This document shows, piece by piece, positions 7,168 to 14,915 of a DNA stretch of 16,393 nt. Origin of the DNA: AC-69 sp044869895 (GTDB lineage Bacteria; Actinomycetota; UBA4738; HRBIN12). The translations under genes and the position numbers were made by a program. The DNA lies in the NCBI GenBank assembly GCA_044869895.1, contig JBIOXZ010000066.1:1-16393 (forward strand). Direction: 5' to 3'. The stretch's first letter is position 1. Every line of letters starts with the position of its first letter. The notes beneath the pieces are model-generated. The model saw nothing but the letters and a program-made list of their open reading frames with translations. It was not told where the DNA came from and searched no databases.

Positions 7168-8873
7168 GTGACCGGACGAACGATCACGTGACCGCGCAGA
7201 CGCTCCTGGGTGGCCGGTACCTGGTGGAGTCCGAGCTCGGCCGGGGCGGGATGGCCACCGTGTTCAAGGGCACCGACACCGTCCTCGGCCGTCCGGTGGC
7301 CGTGAAGGTCCTGTCCCCCCAGTACTCCGGAGATGCGAACTTCGTGACGCGGTTCCGCCGGGAGGCGCAGGCCGCGGCACGCCTGAACCATCCCAATCTG
7401 GTCTCCGTGTACGACACCGGCACGGACGACGGCGTCCACTTCATCGTCATGGAGTACGTCGAGGCGAAGACGCTTGCCGACTACCTCGCCGGCGGCGGCC
7501 GCATCATGCCGGAGCGGTCCATCGAGATCGCCGAGGCAGTGTGCGTCGCGCTGTCGGTGGCGCACGCGCACGGGATCATCCACCGCGACATCAAGCCGGC
7601 GAACGTCATGATCACGTCGAAGGGCGACGTGAAGGTCACCGACTTCGGTATCGCCCGAGTGATCAGCGGGGCCGACACGTTGGCCCAGACGGCCGCGGTC
7701 CTGGGAACCGCCTCGTACCTGTCGCCGGAACAGGCCCAGAGCCAGCCGGTGGACGAGCGGAGCGACATCTACTCGCTCGGGGTCGCCCTGTACGAGATGG
7801 TGACGGGGCGCCCGCCCTTCTCCGGGGACTCGCCGGTGATGGTGGCGTCGAAGCACGTCCTGGAGCAGCCCACGCCTCCCTCGAAGGTGAACGCGGACGT
7901 CTCCCCGGAGCTCGAGGCCGTGATCATGAAGGCCATGGCCAAGAACCCGGACAACCGGTACCAGGACGCCGACGAGATGCGCGCCGACCTCGAGCGCGCC
8001 CGGCTGGGCCAGGGTGTCCAAGCGACGCCGCTCCTGCCGGAGAGCGCGCGGACCCAGCGGATCGCCCCCGCCGGGCCCCCCACCGCCGTGTTGCCGCCGG
8101 TCGCGCCTGGGGATGGTGGACGCCGACGGTGGTGGATCCCGGCGCTCATCATCCTGCTGATCCTGGCCGTTCTCGGCGGCGGGCTGTACCTCCTGGCGTC
8201 GAGCCTGCTGAGCACCAACACCGACTCGGTCAAGGTCCCGGACGTCGTCGGCTTCACCGAGGAAGCGGCGACGCGAACACTCAGGGAGGCGGGCTTCGAG
8301 GTGACGACGGAATTCCGAGTGACGACCGACCAGGCCAAGATCGGCGAAGTCATCGAGCAGAGTCCGGATCCGGACTCGTTCCTGCAAGAGGGTGAGACCG
8401 TCACGATCACGGTGGGCAAGAGGCCGGCGCAGGTCGAGGTGCCGAATCTGAGCGGCCTCACCCAGGAGCAAGCTGTTACGGCGCTCGAGGAGGCACACCT
8501 GACGCTCGGGACGCCCACCACCCAGCCGAGCGAGGAGCCGGAAGGGACCGTCGTCTCGCAGAACCCCCTCCCCGGCGAGATGGTCGACAAGAACTCGACT
8601 GTCGACATCGTCCTTTCGGAGGGCCCCAGTGAGGTAACTGTGCCCGATGTCGTCTGCGAATCCCTGGGGAAGGCCGAGTCCGAGCTCGAGAAGGCGGGGT
8701 TCCAGGTGACCATCTCCGAGGACACGCAGTTCAACGTCGAATGCCCCAAGAGCGGCCGGGTGGCTGCGCAGGACCCATCCGGCAACGCCTCAGCCTCGTC
8801 GGGTTCCGACGTGACCCTCATCCCGTCGACGGACGTGTCGCCGACCAGTCCCAGCCCGACGCCCAGCCTTTAG
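7164..8873 (+). CDS. pknB: PknB-type Ser/Thr protein kinase with three PASTA repeats
   Basis: This transmembrane kinase couples wall state to growth. Of its 569 residues, about 12-280 form the kinase domain: GRGGMATVF (26-34), Lys48 in VAVK, Glu67, HRDIKPAN (140-147), DFG (160-162), an activation loop with Thr172 and Thr176, and SYLSPEQ (184-190). A Pro-rich juxtamembrane segment leads to a membrane helix (about 325-348). Three PASTA repeats follow outside (about 355-418, 422-486 and 491-555), then a short Ser/Thr/Pro tail. PASTA repeats bind muropeptides or lipid II in this family. The third repeat has two cysteines (Cys498, Cys527), unlike the other two. Mycobacterial clusters also carry pknA before pknB; here PknB is alone and overlaps pbpA by four bases (ATGA), with GGAGG ten bases before the start. 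Confidence 0.95.
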   Translation: MSDRTNDHVTAQTLLGGRYLVESELGRGGMATVFKGTDTVLGRPVAVKVLSPQYSGDANFVTRFRREAQAAARLNHPNLVSVYDTGTDDGVHFIVMEYVEAKTLADYLAGGGRIMPERSIEIAEAVCVALSVAHAHGIIHRDIKPANVMITSKGDVKVTDFGIARVISGADTLAQTAAVLGTASYLSPEQAQSQPVDERSDIYSLGVALYEMVTGRPPFSGDSPVMVASKHVLEQPTPPSKVNADVSPELEAVIMKAMAKNPDNRYQDADEMRADLERARLGQGVQATPLLPESARTQRIAPAGPPTAVLPPVAPGDGGRRRWWIPALIILLILAVLGGGLYLLASSLLSTNTDSVKVPDVVGFTEEAATRTLREAGFEVTTEFRVTTDQAKIGEVIEQSPDPDSFLQEGETVTITVGKRPAQVEVPNLSGLTQEQAVTALEEAHLTLGTPTTQPSEEPEGTVVSQNPLPGEMVDKNSTVDIVLSEGPSEVTVPDVVCESLGKAESELEKAGFQVTISEDTQFNVECPKSGRVAAQDPSGNASASSGSDVTLIPSTDVSPTSPSPTPSL

Positions 8874-8884
8874 GCGGTCATCGC

Positions 8885-10489
8885 ATGTGGTTCGCCGCCG
8901 AGGAGTTCACCCCGGACGAGCGCGAGAGGCTCGCGCCCTACTTCACCAACCTGGACGGCCCGGTGTTCGCGCTGGTCAATCTCCCCGAGGTGGTGAAGGG
9001 GGCCCTCTTCGCCCGGTACTCGCGAACCCCGAAGTCCCTCAGGCGCCTGTTCCTTGACGAGTTCGCCGAGGAGGTGGGTGAGACGGCCGCGACGGGGATG
9101 GTTGGCACGGGCCGCGCCGAGAAGCTCTACGACCGGGTGTTCTTCGAATACGGCGACGACTCGGTGGCCCAGCTCGGCGGGGTGCATCTCGCGTGCGAGC
9201 AGGCCTCCCAGCTCCTGTGCAAGGCCCTGGAGTGGGGGCGCCTCGCGGCGTACCTCGAGCAGTCCACACGATACATGCGCTACGACGACCACCCGGGCGG
9301 GCGGTGGCGGGTCACGGTTCCACCCGAGATCCAGGGCGCGGCACTCGCCGAGAGATTCCGCCGCTACGTCGATCTATCGTTCGAGACCTACGGGAAGCTG
9401 TTCGAGCCGATGGCGGAGTTCTTCCGTCACCACTTTCCGAAGGACCCGAACGACTCCGACTTCGTGTACCGCTCCACGATCACGGCGAAAACATGCGACA
9501 CCCTCCGCGACATCCTGCCCGCGGCCACGCGATCGAACGTCGGCATCTACGGGACGGGGCAGGCGTACGAGCAGCTGCTGCTCCGGCTGCGTGCACACCC
9601 GCTGCGCGAGATGCGCGAGTACGCGGACCTCATGCTGATCGAGCTGCGCAAGGTCATCCCGGCCTTCCTCAAGCGGGTGGACCTCCCGGATCGGGGTGTG
9701 GCCTGGTCCGAATACCTCGCGGAGACGCGTGAGGGCACACGCGAGCTCGCGTCGAAGGTCCTGGCCGGGGTGGAGCCCGAACCCCGCGACGAGGTCACGC
9801 TGGTCGACTGGGATCCCGAGGGCGAGGTGAAGGCGGTCGCGGCGGCGTTGTACGCGGCCACCGACCTTCCCGACGACAAGCTGCTGGATATCGCCCGGGG
9901 GATGTCGACGGCCGAGCGAGAGGCCGCGTTCGCCGCCTACGTCGGTGAACGCGGCAACCGGCGACACAAGCCTGGACGTGCGTTCGAGCGCACCCAGTAC
10001 CGGTTCGACGTGCTGTGCGACTACGGCGCGTTCCGAGACCTCCAGCGCCACCGGCTCCTGACGCTGGAATGGCAACGACTGACCACACGGCACGGGTACG
10101 AGCTCCCGCCGGAGATCGAGGAGGCCGGGTTCTCCGAGGAATGGCACTCGGTCATGGAACGATCGCACGAGGTCAACGAGGCGCTGCTCGCCGAGGGGCT
10201 CGATGATGCCGCGCAGTACGGGGTGGCCATGGCCTACCGCATCCGTTTCGTCATGCAGATGAACGCCAGGGAGGCCATGCACGTGATCGAGCTCCGGTCC
10301 ACGCCGCAGGGACATCCGGTGTATCGGCGGGTCGTGCAGCAGATGCATCGGCTGATCGACGAGCAGGCCGGACACCACGCGATCGCGGCGGCCGTGCGGT
10401 ACGCGGACCACTCGAACGTCGAGCTCGAACGCCTCGAGGCCGAGCGTCGCACCGAGGGCAGACGCGCGTCGAGCGACGGTCGCGGCTGA
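8885..10489 (+). CDS. Tandem-domain ThyX-like flavin-dependent thymidylate synthase homologue
   Basis: The 534-residue protein is about twice the length of a usual ThyX (about 220-250) and contains two ThyX-like halves. The N half (about 30-265) has WGRLAAYLEQSTRYMRY (117-133) where ThyX has RHR-x7-S, then ILPAATRSNVGIYGTGQAYEQ and REMREYADLML. The C half (about 365-515) has QRHRLLTLEWQRLTTRHGY (387-405), then YRIRFVMQMNAREAMHVIELR and GHPVYRRVV. The N half thus lost RHR but keeps Ser127, while the C half keeps RHR (388-390) but has Arg398 at the serine position. Canonical ThyX methylates dUMP using FAD and methylenetetrahydrofolate; whether this protein does so is open. I chose the ATG at 8885 because the frame upstream overlaps pknB; no good ribosome site is seen. 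It follows pknB by 11 bases. Confidence 0.82.
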   Translation: MWFAAEEFTPDERERLAPYFTNLDGPVFALVNLPEVVKGALFARYSRTPKSLRRLFLDEFAEEVGETAATGMVGTGRAEKLYDRVFFEYGDDSVAQLGGVHLACEQASQLLCKALEWGRLAAYLEQSTRYMRYDDHPGGRWRVTVPPEIQGAALAERFRRYVDLSFETYGKLFEPMAEFFRHHFPKDPNDSDFVYRSTITAKTCDTLRDILPAATRSNVGIYGTGQAYEQLLLRLRAHPLREMREYADLMLIELRKVIPAFLKRVDLPDRGVAWSEYLAETREGTRELASKVLAGVEPEPRDEVTLVDWDPEGEVKAVAAALYAATDLPDDKLLDIARGMSTAEREAAFAAYVGERGNRRHKPGRAFERTQYRFDVLCDYGAFRDLQRHRLLTLEWQRLTTRHGYELPPEIEEAGFSEEWHSVMERSHEVNEALLAEGLDDAAQYGVAMAYRIRFVMQMNAREAMHVIELRSTPQGHPVYRRVVQQMHRLIDEQAGHHAIAAAVRYADHSNVELERLEAERRTEGRRASSDGRG

Positions 10490-10518
10490 CCCCGTCCATC
10501 GGGTACCCTTGCGGCCCC

Positions 10519-10701
10519 ATGGACCGTCAAGCGACGTTCCTGCTGGCCCTTGGCCTGCTGATCGCTGCCGCGGCGTTCGTCTCCGCGAGCGGTTGGATCC
10601 TGTTCGTCTGGGACCGGCGGGCCGACCGTGCCGGCGGGACGGCCGCCGAAACCACCAGCTCTACCGCTCACGCGCACCACGAGGTCCACGAGGAGCGGTA
10701 G
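10519..10701 (+). CDS. Small one-pass membrane protein of unknown function
   Basis: A 60-residue protein that I do not recognise. It has one hydrophobic helix (about 7-30, rich in Ala/Leu/Ile), followed by a charged segment (WDRRADR) and a hydrophilic tail with a His-rich end (HAHHEVHEER). Positive charges after the helix suggest the tail faces the cytoplasm. The ATG starts 29 bases after the ThyX-like gene, and the TAG stop directly abuts the GTG of hisD, as is usual between genuine genes in this window. That junction and the coherent membrane-plus-tail design are the reasons for calling it; the ribosome site is weak. It could be a translational leader for hisD or an unrelated membrane peptide. 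It has no run of histidine codons of the attenuator type: four His codons occur, and only two are adjacent. Confidence 0.6.
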   Translation: MDRQATFLLALGLLIAAAAFVSASGWILFVWDRRADRAGGTAAETTSSTAHAHHEVHEER

Positions 10702-11988
10702 GTGCTCGAGCTCCTCGACCTCCGGGACCGGAGGGAGCGGCTCGAGCCCCGAGGCCTCGAGATCGATCCCTCCGCAGCCGACACGGTACGCGGCATCATC
10801 GAACGCGTCCGCGCCGAGGGCGACGAGGCCCTGTTCGACCTGACGCTGAAGCTCGACGGCGCGGACCTGCGAGAGGCCGGCCTCACCGTCTCGCCCCAGG
10901 AGTTTCGGCGAGCCGAGGAGACCGTCCCATCCGAGCTGAAGGCAGCGCTCGACGCCCTGGTCGACCGGCTCACCGACCTGCACCGTCGGCAGCTCCCGAT
11001 GGAGTGGTGGGACGAGCGCGACGGCGTTCGGTTCGGCGAGATCGTGCGTCCCCTCGCACGGGCCGGCTGCTACGTGCCGGGTGGACGGGCCGAGTATCCG
11101 TCCTCGGTGGCCATGACCGTCGTCCCGGCGGTCGTCGCGGGGGTCGAGGGGGTGGTGGTCTGCACGCCGCCCTCCCCGGATGGCTCGATCCACCCCGCGA
11201 TGCTGTACGCGGCGGCCCGGGCCGGCGCGACCGCAGTGGCGAAGGTCGGGGGGGCCCAGGCCGTGGCGGCCCTGGCGTTCGGCACCGCGACGATCCAGGC
11301 CGTCGACCGAATCGTCGGGCCGGGCAACGTGTACGTCACCGAGGCCAAACGCCAGGTCGCCGGGTTCGTCGGGATCGACGGACTGGCCGGTCCCACGGAG
11401 CTCGCCGTGGTGGCCGATGCCTCGGCCGACCCAGCCTGGGTCGCCGCCGACCTCGTGGCTCAGGCCGAGCACGATCCCGAGGCACTCGCAGTCCTGGTCG
11501 CCTTCGATGGGAACGTCGTGGATCGGGTGGAACAGGCCCTCGAGGCCGAGGTGGCCAGGGCCGGCCGGAGCGACGTGGTGAAGGCCGCACTCGCGCACGC
11601 GCGCGCGGTGCTGGTTACCGATGACGACCAAGCTATCGAGGTCCTCGACGGCCTGGCTCCCGAGCACCTCCATGTCGTGGTGGCCGACGCCCCCCCGTTC
11701 GCCCAGCGCATCAGGAACGCCGGCGCCATCTTCGTCGGGGGGTTCACCCCGGTCCCGTTCGGCGACTACGGTGTCGCGTCGAACCACGTCCTTCCCACGG
11801 CCGGCACCGCGCGGTTCGCCTCGGGGCTCCGGGCCGCCGACTTCGTGAAGGTCTCGTCGGTGGTGGAGGTCTCCGACATCGCCGCCGCTCGTCTGGCGCC
11901 CGAGGTAGCGAGGATCGCGCTCGCCGAAGGGCTGCCGGGCCACGCGCGGGCGGTGGAGATCCGGGCTGAGGGGCGAAGGCCAACGTGA
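10702..11988 (+). CDS. hisD: Histidinol dehydrogenase
   Basis: This enzyme catalyses the last two steps of histidine synthesis, oxidising L-histidinol to L-histidine with NAD+ and zinc. Its 428 residues are normal length. The zinc ligands known from E. coli (Gln259, His262, Asp360, His419) appear here as Gln254, His257, Asp355 and His414, all shifted by exactly five. The catalytic Glu-His pair is Glu321-His322 in PEHLHV. Other hallmarks are VGPGNVYVTEAKR and GDYGVASNHVLPT. The GTG start abuts the stop codon of the small membrane protein, and the stop overlaps the hisC start as GTGA. It is the first of eight consecutive his genes. No cysteine-rich or fusion extension is present. Confidence 0.97.
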   Translation: MLELLDLRDRRERLEPRGLEIDPSAADTVRGIIERVRAEGDEALFDLTLKLDGADLREAGLTVSPQEFRRAEETVPSELKAALDALVDRLTDLHRRQLPMEWWDERDGVRFGEIVRPLARAGCYVPGGRAEYPSSVAMTVVPAVVAGVEGVVVCTPPSPDGSIHPAMLYAAARAGATAVAKVGGAQAVAALAFGTATIQAVDRIVGPGNVYVTEAKRQVAGFVGIDGLAGPTELAVVADASADPAWVAADLVAQAEHDPEALAVLVAFDGNVVDRVEQALEAEVARAGRSDVVKAALAHARAVLVTDDDQAIEVLDGLAPEHLHVVVADAPPFAQRIRNAGAIFVGGFTPVPFGDYGVASNHVLPTAGTARFASGLRAADFVKVSSVVEVSDIAAARLAPEVARIALAEGLPGHARAVEIRAEGRRPT

Positions 11989-13034
11989 CGCCGGCGGTTC
12001 CCCGCAGCGGTCTCAGAGACCTGGAGCCGTACCAGGCGCCCCAGCTGGAGGTGGCGGCCCATCTCAACACCAACGAATGCCCGTATCCCCTGCCCGAAAG
12101 CTTCCGAGACGAGCTGGCCGACGCCGTGCGCCGGCTCGAGCTGCACCGGTATCCGGACCGGGAGGCGCAAGAGCTCCGGGAGTCGTTGGCCAAGCACGCC
12201 GGCCACCCGGTCGAGGGAACATGGGCGGCGAACGGATCGAACGAGGTGATCGAGCAGCTCCTGCTGGCCTACGGCGGGCCCGGCCGGCGAGTGGTGGTGT
12301 TCCGGCCGACGTACGTCCTCCACGAGCGGCTGGCATGGGTGACCCACGGGGACCTGCTCGCGCTGTCCCTCGACGAACCGTGGCCCATCTCGACGCGCGA
12401 CGTCGGCCGAGCACTCGCTGCACAGCCTTCGGTAGTCTTCGTCTGCTCGCCGAACAACCCCACCGGAAACGCACAGCCGGTCGGGGTCGTGGAGGGGCTG
12501 GCGGCAGGCGGGGACGCGCTCGTCGTGGTCGACGAGGCCTACGTTGAGTTCGGCGGACGCTCGGCGGCGGGACTCGTCGCCGGCTACCCGAACGTGGCCG
12601 TGGTGCGCACGTTCTCAAAGGCCTTCGCCCTGGCGGGAGCCCGGATCGGATACTGCCTGGCATCCCCGGAGGTGGTCGATGACCTACGGAGGGTCCGGCT
12701 CCCCTACCATCTGTCGGCGCTGACCCAGGCGGCGGGACTGATCGCCCTGCGCCACAAGGAGGACGCCCTGGCCATCCTCGACGCGGTTCGGCAGGAGCGC
12801 GATCGCATCCTGGCCGAGCTCCCCGCGCTCGAGGTCCGCGCCTTCCCGTCCGATGCCAACTTCGTGCTGTTTCGGCCGCCGAGACCGGCTCAGGAGGTGT
12901 GGCGGGAGTTGCTGGACCGAGGGGTTCTCGTCCGCGACGTGACGTCCGTGGTCCCCGGCTGTCTGCGGGTCACCGCCGGCACGCCCGAGGAGGTCGGCCG
13001 GTTCCTGTCGGCGCTGAAGGAGGTCCTTGGATGA
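11985..13034 (+). CDS. hisC: Histidinol-phosphate aminotransferase
   Basis: A PLP enzyme of 349 residues that converts imidazole-acetol phosphate and glutamate to histidinol phosphate. The fold type I aminotransferase motifs are present: LNTNECPYPLP near the N-terminus, RYPD (55-58), NNPTG (157-161), DEAY (183-186), the PLP-binding lysine Lys212 in TFSKAFALAGARIGY, and the substrate-carboxylate arginine (Arg328) in CLRVTAG. The length is normal. The GTG start at 11985 overlaps the hisD stop by four bases, with GAAGG nearby. The stop overlaps hisB as ATGA. Aromatic aminotransferases of the same subfamily look similar, but the position inside the his run settles the role. Confidence 0.96.
   Translation: MTPAVPRSGLRDLEPYQAPQLEVAAHLNTNECPYPLPESFRDELADAVRRLELHRYPDREAQELRESLAKHAGHPVEGTWAANGSNEVIEQLLLAYGGPGRRVVVFRPTYVLHERLAWVTHGDLLALSLDEPWPISTRDVGRALAAQPSVVFVCSPNNPTGNAQPVGVVEGLAAGGDALVVVDEAYVEFGGRSAAGLVAGYPNVAVVRTFSKAFALAGARIGYCLASPEVVDDLRRVRLPYHLSALTQAAGLIALRHKEDALAILDAVRQERDRILAELPALEVRAFPSDANFVLFRPPRPAQEVWRELLDRGVLVRDVTSVVPGCLRVTAGTPEEVGRFLSALKEVLG
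13017..13023 (+). promoter_or_regulatory. Strong ribosome binding site for hisB
   Basis: AAGGAGG lies seven bases before the ATG at 13031-13033, within the last codons of hisC. It fixes the hisB start at the four-base overlap; the frame is open back to 12899, but those codons would overlap hisC by more than 130 bases. Confidence 0.8.
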
Positions 13035-13618
13035 GGCCGCGCGACGCCATAGTCGAGCGGAGCACCACGGAGACCACGGTTCGCGTGGAGCTTCGCCTCG
13101 ACGGGTCCGGCTCGGCCACCGCCGACACAGGCCTCCCGTTCTTCGACCACATGCTGGAGCAGCTCGGGACTCACGCGGGGTTCGACCTCTCGGTCACCGC
13201 AAAGGGCGATCTCGAGGTTGACGGCCACCACACGGTGGAGGACGTGGGGCTGGCGCTGGGGCAGGCACTCGCCGAGGCCCTGGGCGACAAAGGTGGCATC
13301 CGCCGGTTCGCCTCGATCACCGTGCCGCTGGACGAGGCCGCCATCGAGGTTGCGCTCGACCTGTCCGGCCGGCCGTTCGTCGTGCACGACGTCGACGTCC
13401 CTGCGGAGACCATCGGAACCTACGACTCCGGGCTCACGGAGGACTTCATTCGGGCCTTCGCCGCCACGACGCAGATGACGCTGCACATTCGGCTGGTGCG
13501 AGGGCGATCCCCCCACCACGTTGTCGAGGCCGAGTTCAAGGCCCTGGCTCGAGCGCTCGGGGACGCGTGCTCCTCGACCCGGCGCGGCGGAACGCCCTCC
13601 ACCAAGGGGGCCCTGTGA
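13031..13618 (+). CDS. hisB: Imidazoleglycerol-phosphate dehydratase
   Basis: The 195-residue protein dehydrates imidazoleglycerol phosphate to imidazole-acetol phosphate with two manganese ions. The metal-binding motifs are complete: FFDHML (37-42, His40), DGHHTVED (64-71), and SPHHVVEAEFKALARAL (160-176), plus the family's end motif TPSTKGAL. It is the monofunctional form without the histidinol-phosphatase domain found in enterobacterial HisB, so a separate HisN-type phosphatase is needed and is not in the window. The ATG start follows a perfect ribosome site, and the stop overlaps hisH as GTGA. Confidence 0.97.
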   Translation: MRPRDAIVERSTTETTVRVELRLDGSGSATADTGLPFFDHMLEQLGTHAGFDLSVTAKGDLEVDGHHTVEDVGLALGQALAEALGDKGGIRRFASITVPLDEAAIEVALDLSGRPFVVHDVDVPAETIGTYDSGLTEDFIRAFAATTQMTLHIRLVRGRSPHHVVEAEFKALARALGDACSSTRRGGTPSTKGAL

Positions 13619-14217
13619 CCATCGCGATCCTGGACTACGGGATGGGGAACCTGCGTTCGGTGGCTCGGGCCATCGAACGGGTGGGAGGCGTGCCGGAGAT
13701 CGTCGACGAGGCAGGCGCCGCGCTCGCAGCCGACGCCCTCGTCGTCCCCGGCGTCGGGCACTTCGGCGCGTGCATGCGCAACCTGATGGACCGCGAGCTC
13801 GACGGCGCCATCCGGGACTTCGCGGCGACCGGACGGCAGCTGTTCGGCGTGTGCGTGGGGATGCAGATCCTGTTCAAACGAAGCGAGGAGGATCCTCAGG
13901 AGGGGCTGGGGATCGTCCCCGGCCAGGCCAGGAAGCTGCCGCCGACCGTGAAGGTTCCGCACATGGGATGGAACACGGTGAACTGGGTCACGGAGCACCC
14001 GTACGTTCGGAACCTCCCCAGCCGCACCAGCTTCTACTTCGTCCATTCCTATGCGGCCGACGTCGTGGCCGGGGTGACCGTGGGGACGGCGGAACATGGC
14101 CGGCCCTTCGCCGCCGCGATCGCTCGAGACAACGTGTTCGGCACCCAGTTCCGTCCGGAGAAGTCGAGCGACGCTGGCCTGGCCATCTACGAGGCCTTCG
14201 TCAAGGAGGCGACGTGA
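13615..14217 (+). CDS. hisH: HisH, glutaminase subunit of imidazoleglycerol-phosphate synthase, with catalytic His replaced by Arg
   Basis: A class I glutamine amidotransferase of 200 residues that normally hydrolyses glutamine and feeds ammonia to HisF. The fold is intact: ILDYGMGNLRS at the start, the oxyanion region PGVGHFGACM (45-54), the nucleophile Cys80 in GVCVGMQILF, PHMGWN (115-120) and YFVHSYA (141-147). The catalytic triad is broken. The family motif FHPEKSSDAGL reads FRPEKSSDAGL, so residue 180 is Arg (codon CGT, 14152-14154) where the catalytic His belongs; Glu182 is kept. One base change from CAT would explain it, so a sequencing or assembly error must be excluded. If real, glutaminase activity should be lost or strongly reduced. 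I chose the GTG start for its four-base overlap with hisB; the frame is open back to 13567. Confidence 0.93.
   Translation: MTIAILDYGMGNLRSVARAIERVGGVPEIVDEAGAALAADALVVPGVGHFGACMRNLMDRELDGAIRDFAATGRQLFGVCVGMQILFKRSEEDPQEGLGIVPGQARKLPPTVKVPHMGWNTVNWVTEHPYVRNLPSRTSFYFVHSYAADVVAGVTVGTAEHGRPFAAAIARDNVFGTQFRPEKSSDAGLAIYEAFVKEAT
14203..14209 (+). promoter_or_regulatory. Strong ribosome binding site for hisA
   Basis: AAGGAGG followed by spacer CGAC and GTG at 14214-14216. It decides the start of hisA, whose frame is open for 231 further codons upstream inside hisB and hisH. Confidence 0.8.
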
Positions 14218-14915
14218 TCGTCATCCCGGCCATCGACCTCCGGGGGGGGCGATGCGTGCGGCTGTTCCGAGGCGATCCGTCGGCGGAGACCGTCTACGAC
14301 GCCGACCCCGTGGAGGTGGCCAAGCGGTTCGAGGCGGACGGCGCTCGTCGATTGCACGTCGTCGACCTGGACGCCGCGCTGGGGACGGGGTCGAACGCCG
14401 AGGTGATCCTGACCATCTGCCGCAACATCGCCGTGCCGGTCCAGCTCGGAGGGGGCCTGCGAACGATCGACGCCGTGGAGCGGGCCCTGGAGGCCGGGGC
14501 GGCCCGGGCCATCCTTGGGACGTCGGCTGCCCTCAATCCCGGCTTCCTCGCCGAGGCCGTCGACCAGTTCCACGACCAGGTGGTGGTGGCCATCGACGTT
14601 CAGGAGGGCCACGTGATGGTCGAGGCGTGGCGGAAGCAGGGACCTCGATTGGAGGAGGCCGTCTCCTCCCTCCAGGATGCCGGCGCGCCGCGGTTCCTCG
14701 TCACCTCCATCCAGAAGGACGGGACGATGGACGGCCCGGACCTGGCGCTGTACGAGCGCGTGCAATCGCTCACCGAGCTGCCGGTGATCGCGAGCGGCGG
14801 CGTCCGCAAGGCCGACGACGTCTGGGCCCTCCGGGACCTCGGCGTGGAGGCCGTCGTTGTGGGCAAGGCGCTCTACTCCGAGACGTTGCAGCTGGGCGAG
14901 GTGGTGCGGGGATGA
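14214..14915 (+). CDS. hisA: ProFAR isomerase
   Basis: A TIM-barrel enzyme of 233 residues that opens the ribose ring of ProFAR to PRFAR (an Amadori rearrangement). The two catalytic aspartates are visible: Asp8 in IPAIDLRGG and Asp128 in VAIDVQEG. The phosphate-binding motifs LGGGLR (78-83), TSIQKDGTMDG (164-174) and IASGGV (192-197) are also present. Many actinobacteria use PriA, a dual HisA/TrpF enzyme whose loop 5 reads RGRGW; here the equivalent stretch is MVEAW, so a PriA-like second activity is not supported, though Trp139 is kept. The GTG start follows a perfect ribosome site and overlaps the hisH stop by four bases. The stop overlaps hisF as ATGA. Confidence 0.95.
   Translation: MIVIPAIDLRGGRCVRLFRGDPSAETVYDADPVEVAKRFEADGARRLHVVDLDAALGTGSNAEVILTICRNIAVPVQLGGGLRTIDAVERALEAGAARAILGTSAALNPGFLAEAVDQFHDQVVVAIDVQEGHVMVEAWRKQGPRLEEAVSSLQDAGAPRFLVTSIQKDGTMDGPDLALYERVQSLTELPVIASGGVRKADDVWALRDLGVEAVVVGKALYSETLQLGEVVRG

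Noticed and set aside
10504..10509. TACCCT before the small membrane protein as a his-operon -10 box
   Set aside because: The nearest -35-like motif (CTGACC, 10486-10491) is only 12 bases away, which is too close; an internal promoter may exist but is not supported by sequence.
10519..10701. The small frame before hisD as a histidine-rich attenuator leader peptide
   Set aside because: Its four His codons are mostly scattered near the end rather than a tandem run, and no competing hairpins or terminator are visible before hisD.
10234..11943. A 569-codon minus-strand open frame opposite hisD and the ThyX-like gene
   Set aside because: Antisense to hisD with all zinc and catalytic residues intact; low-complexity, Gly/Asp/His-rich translation.
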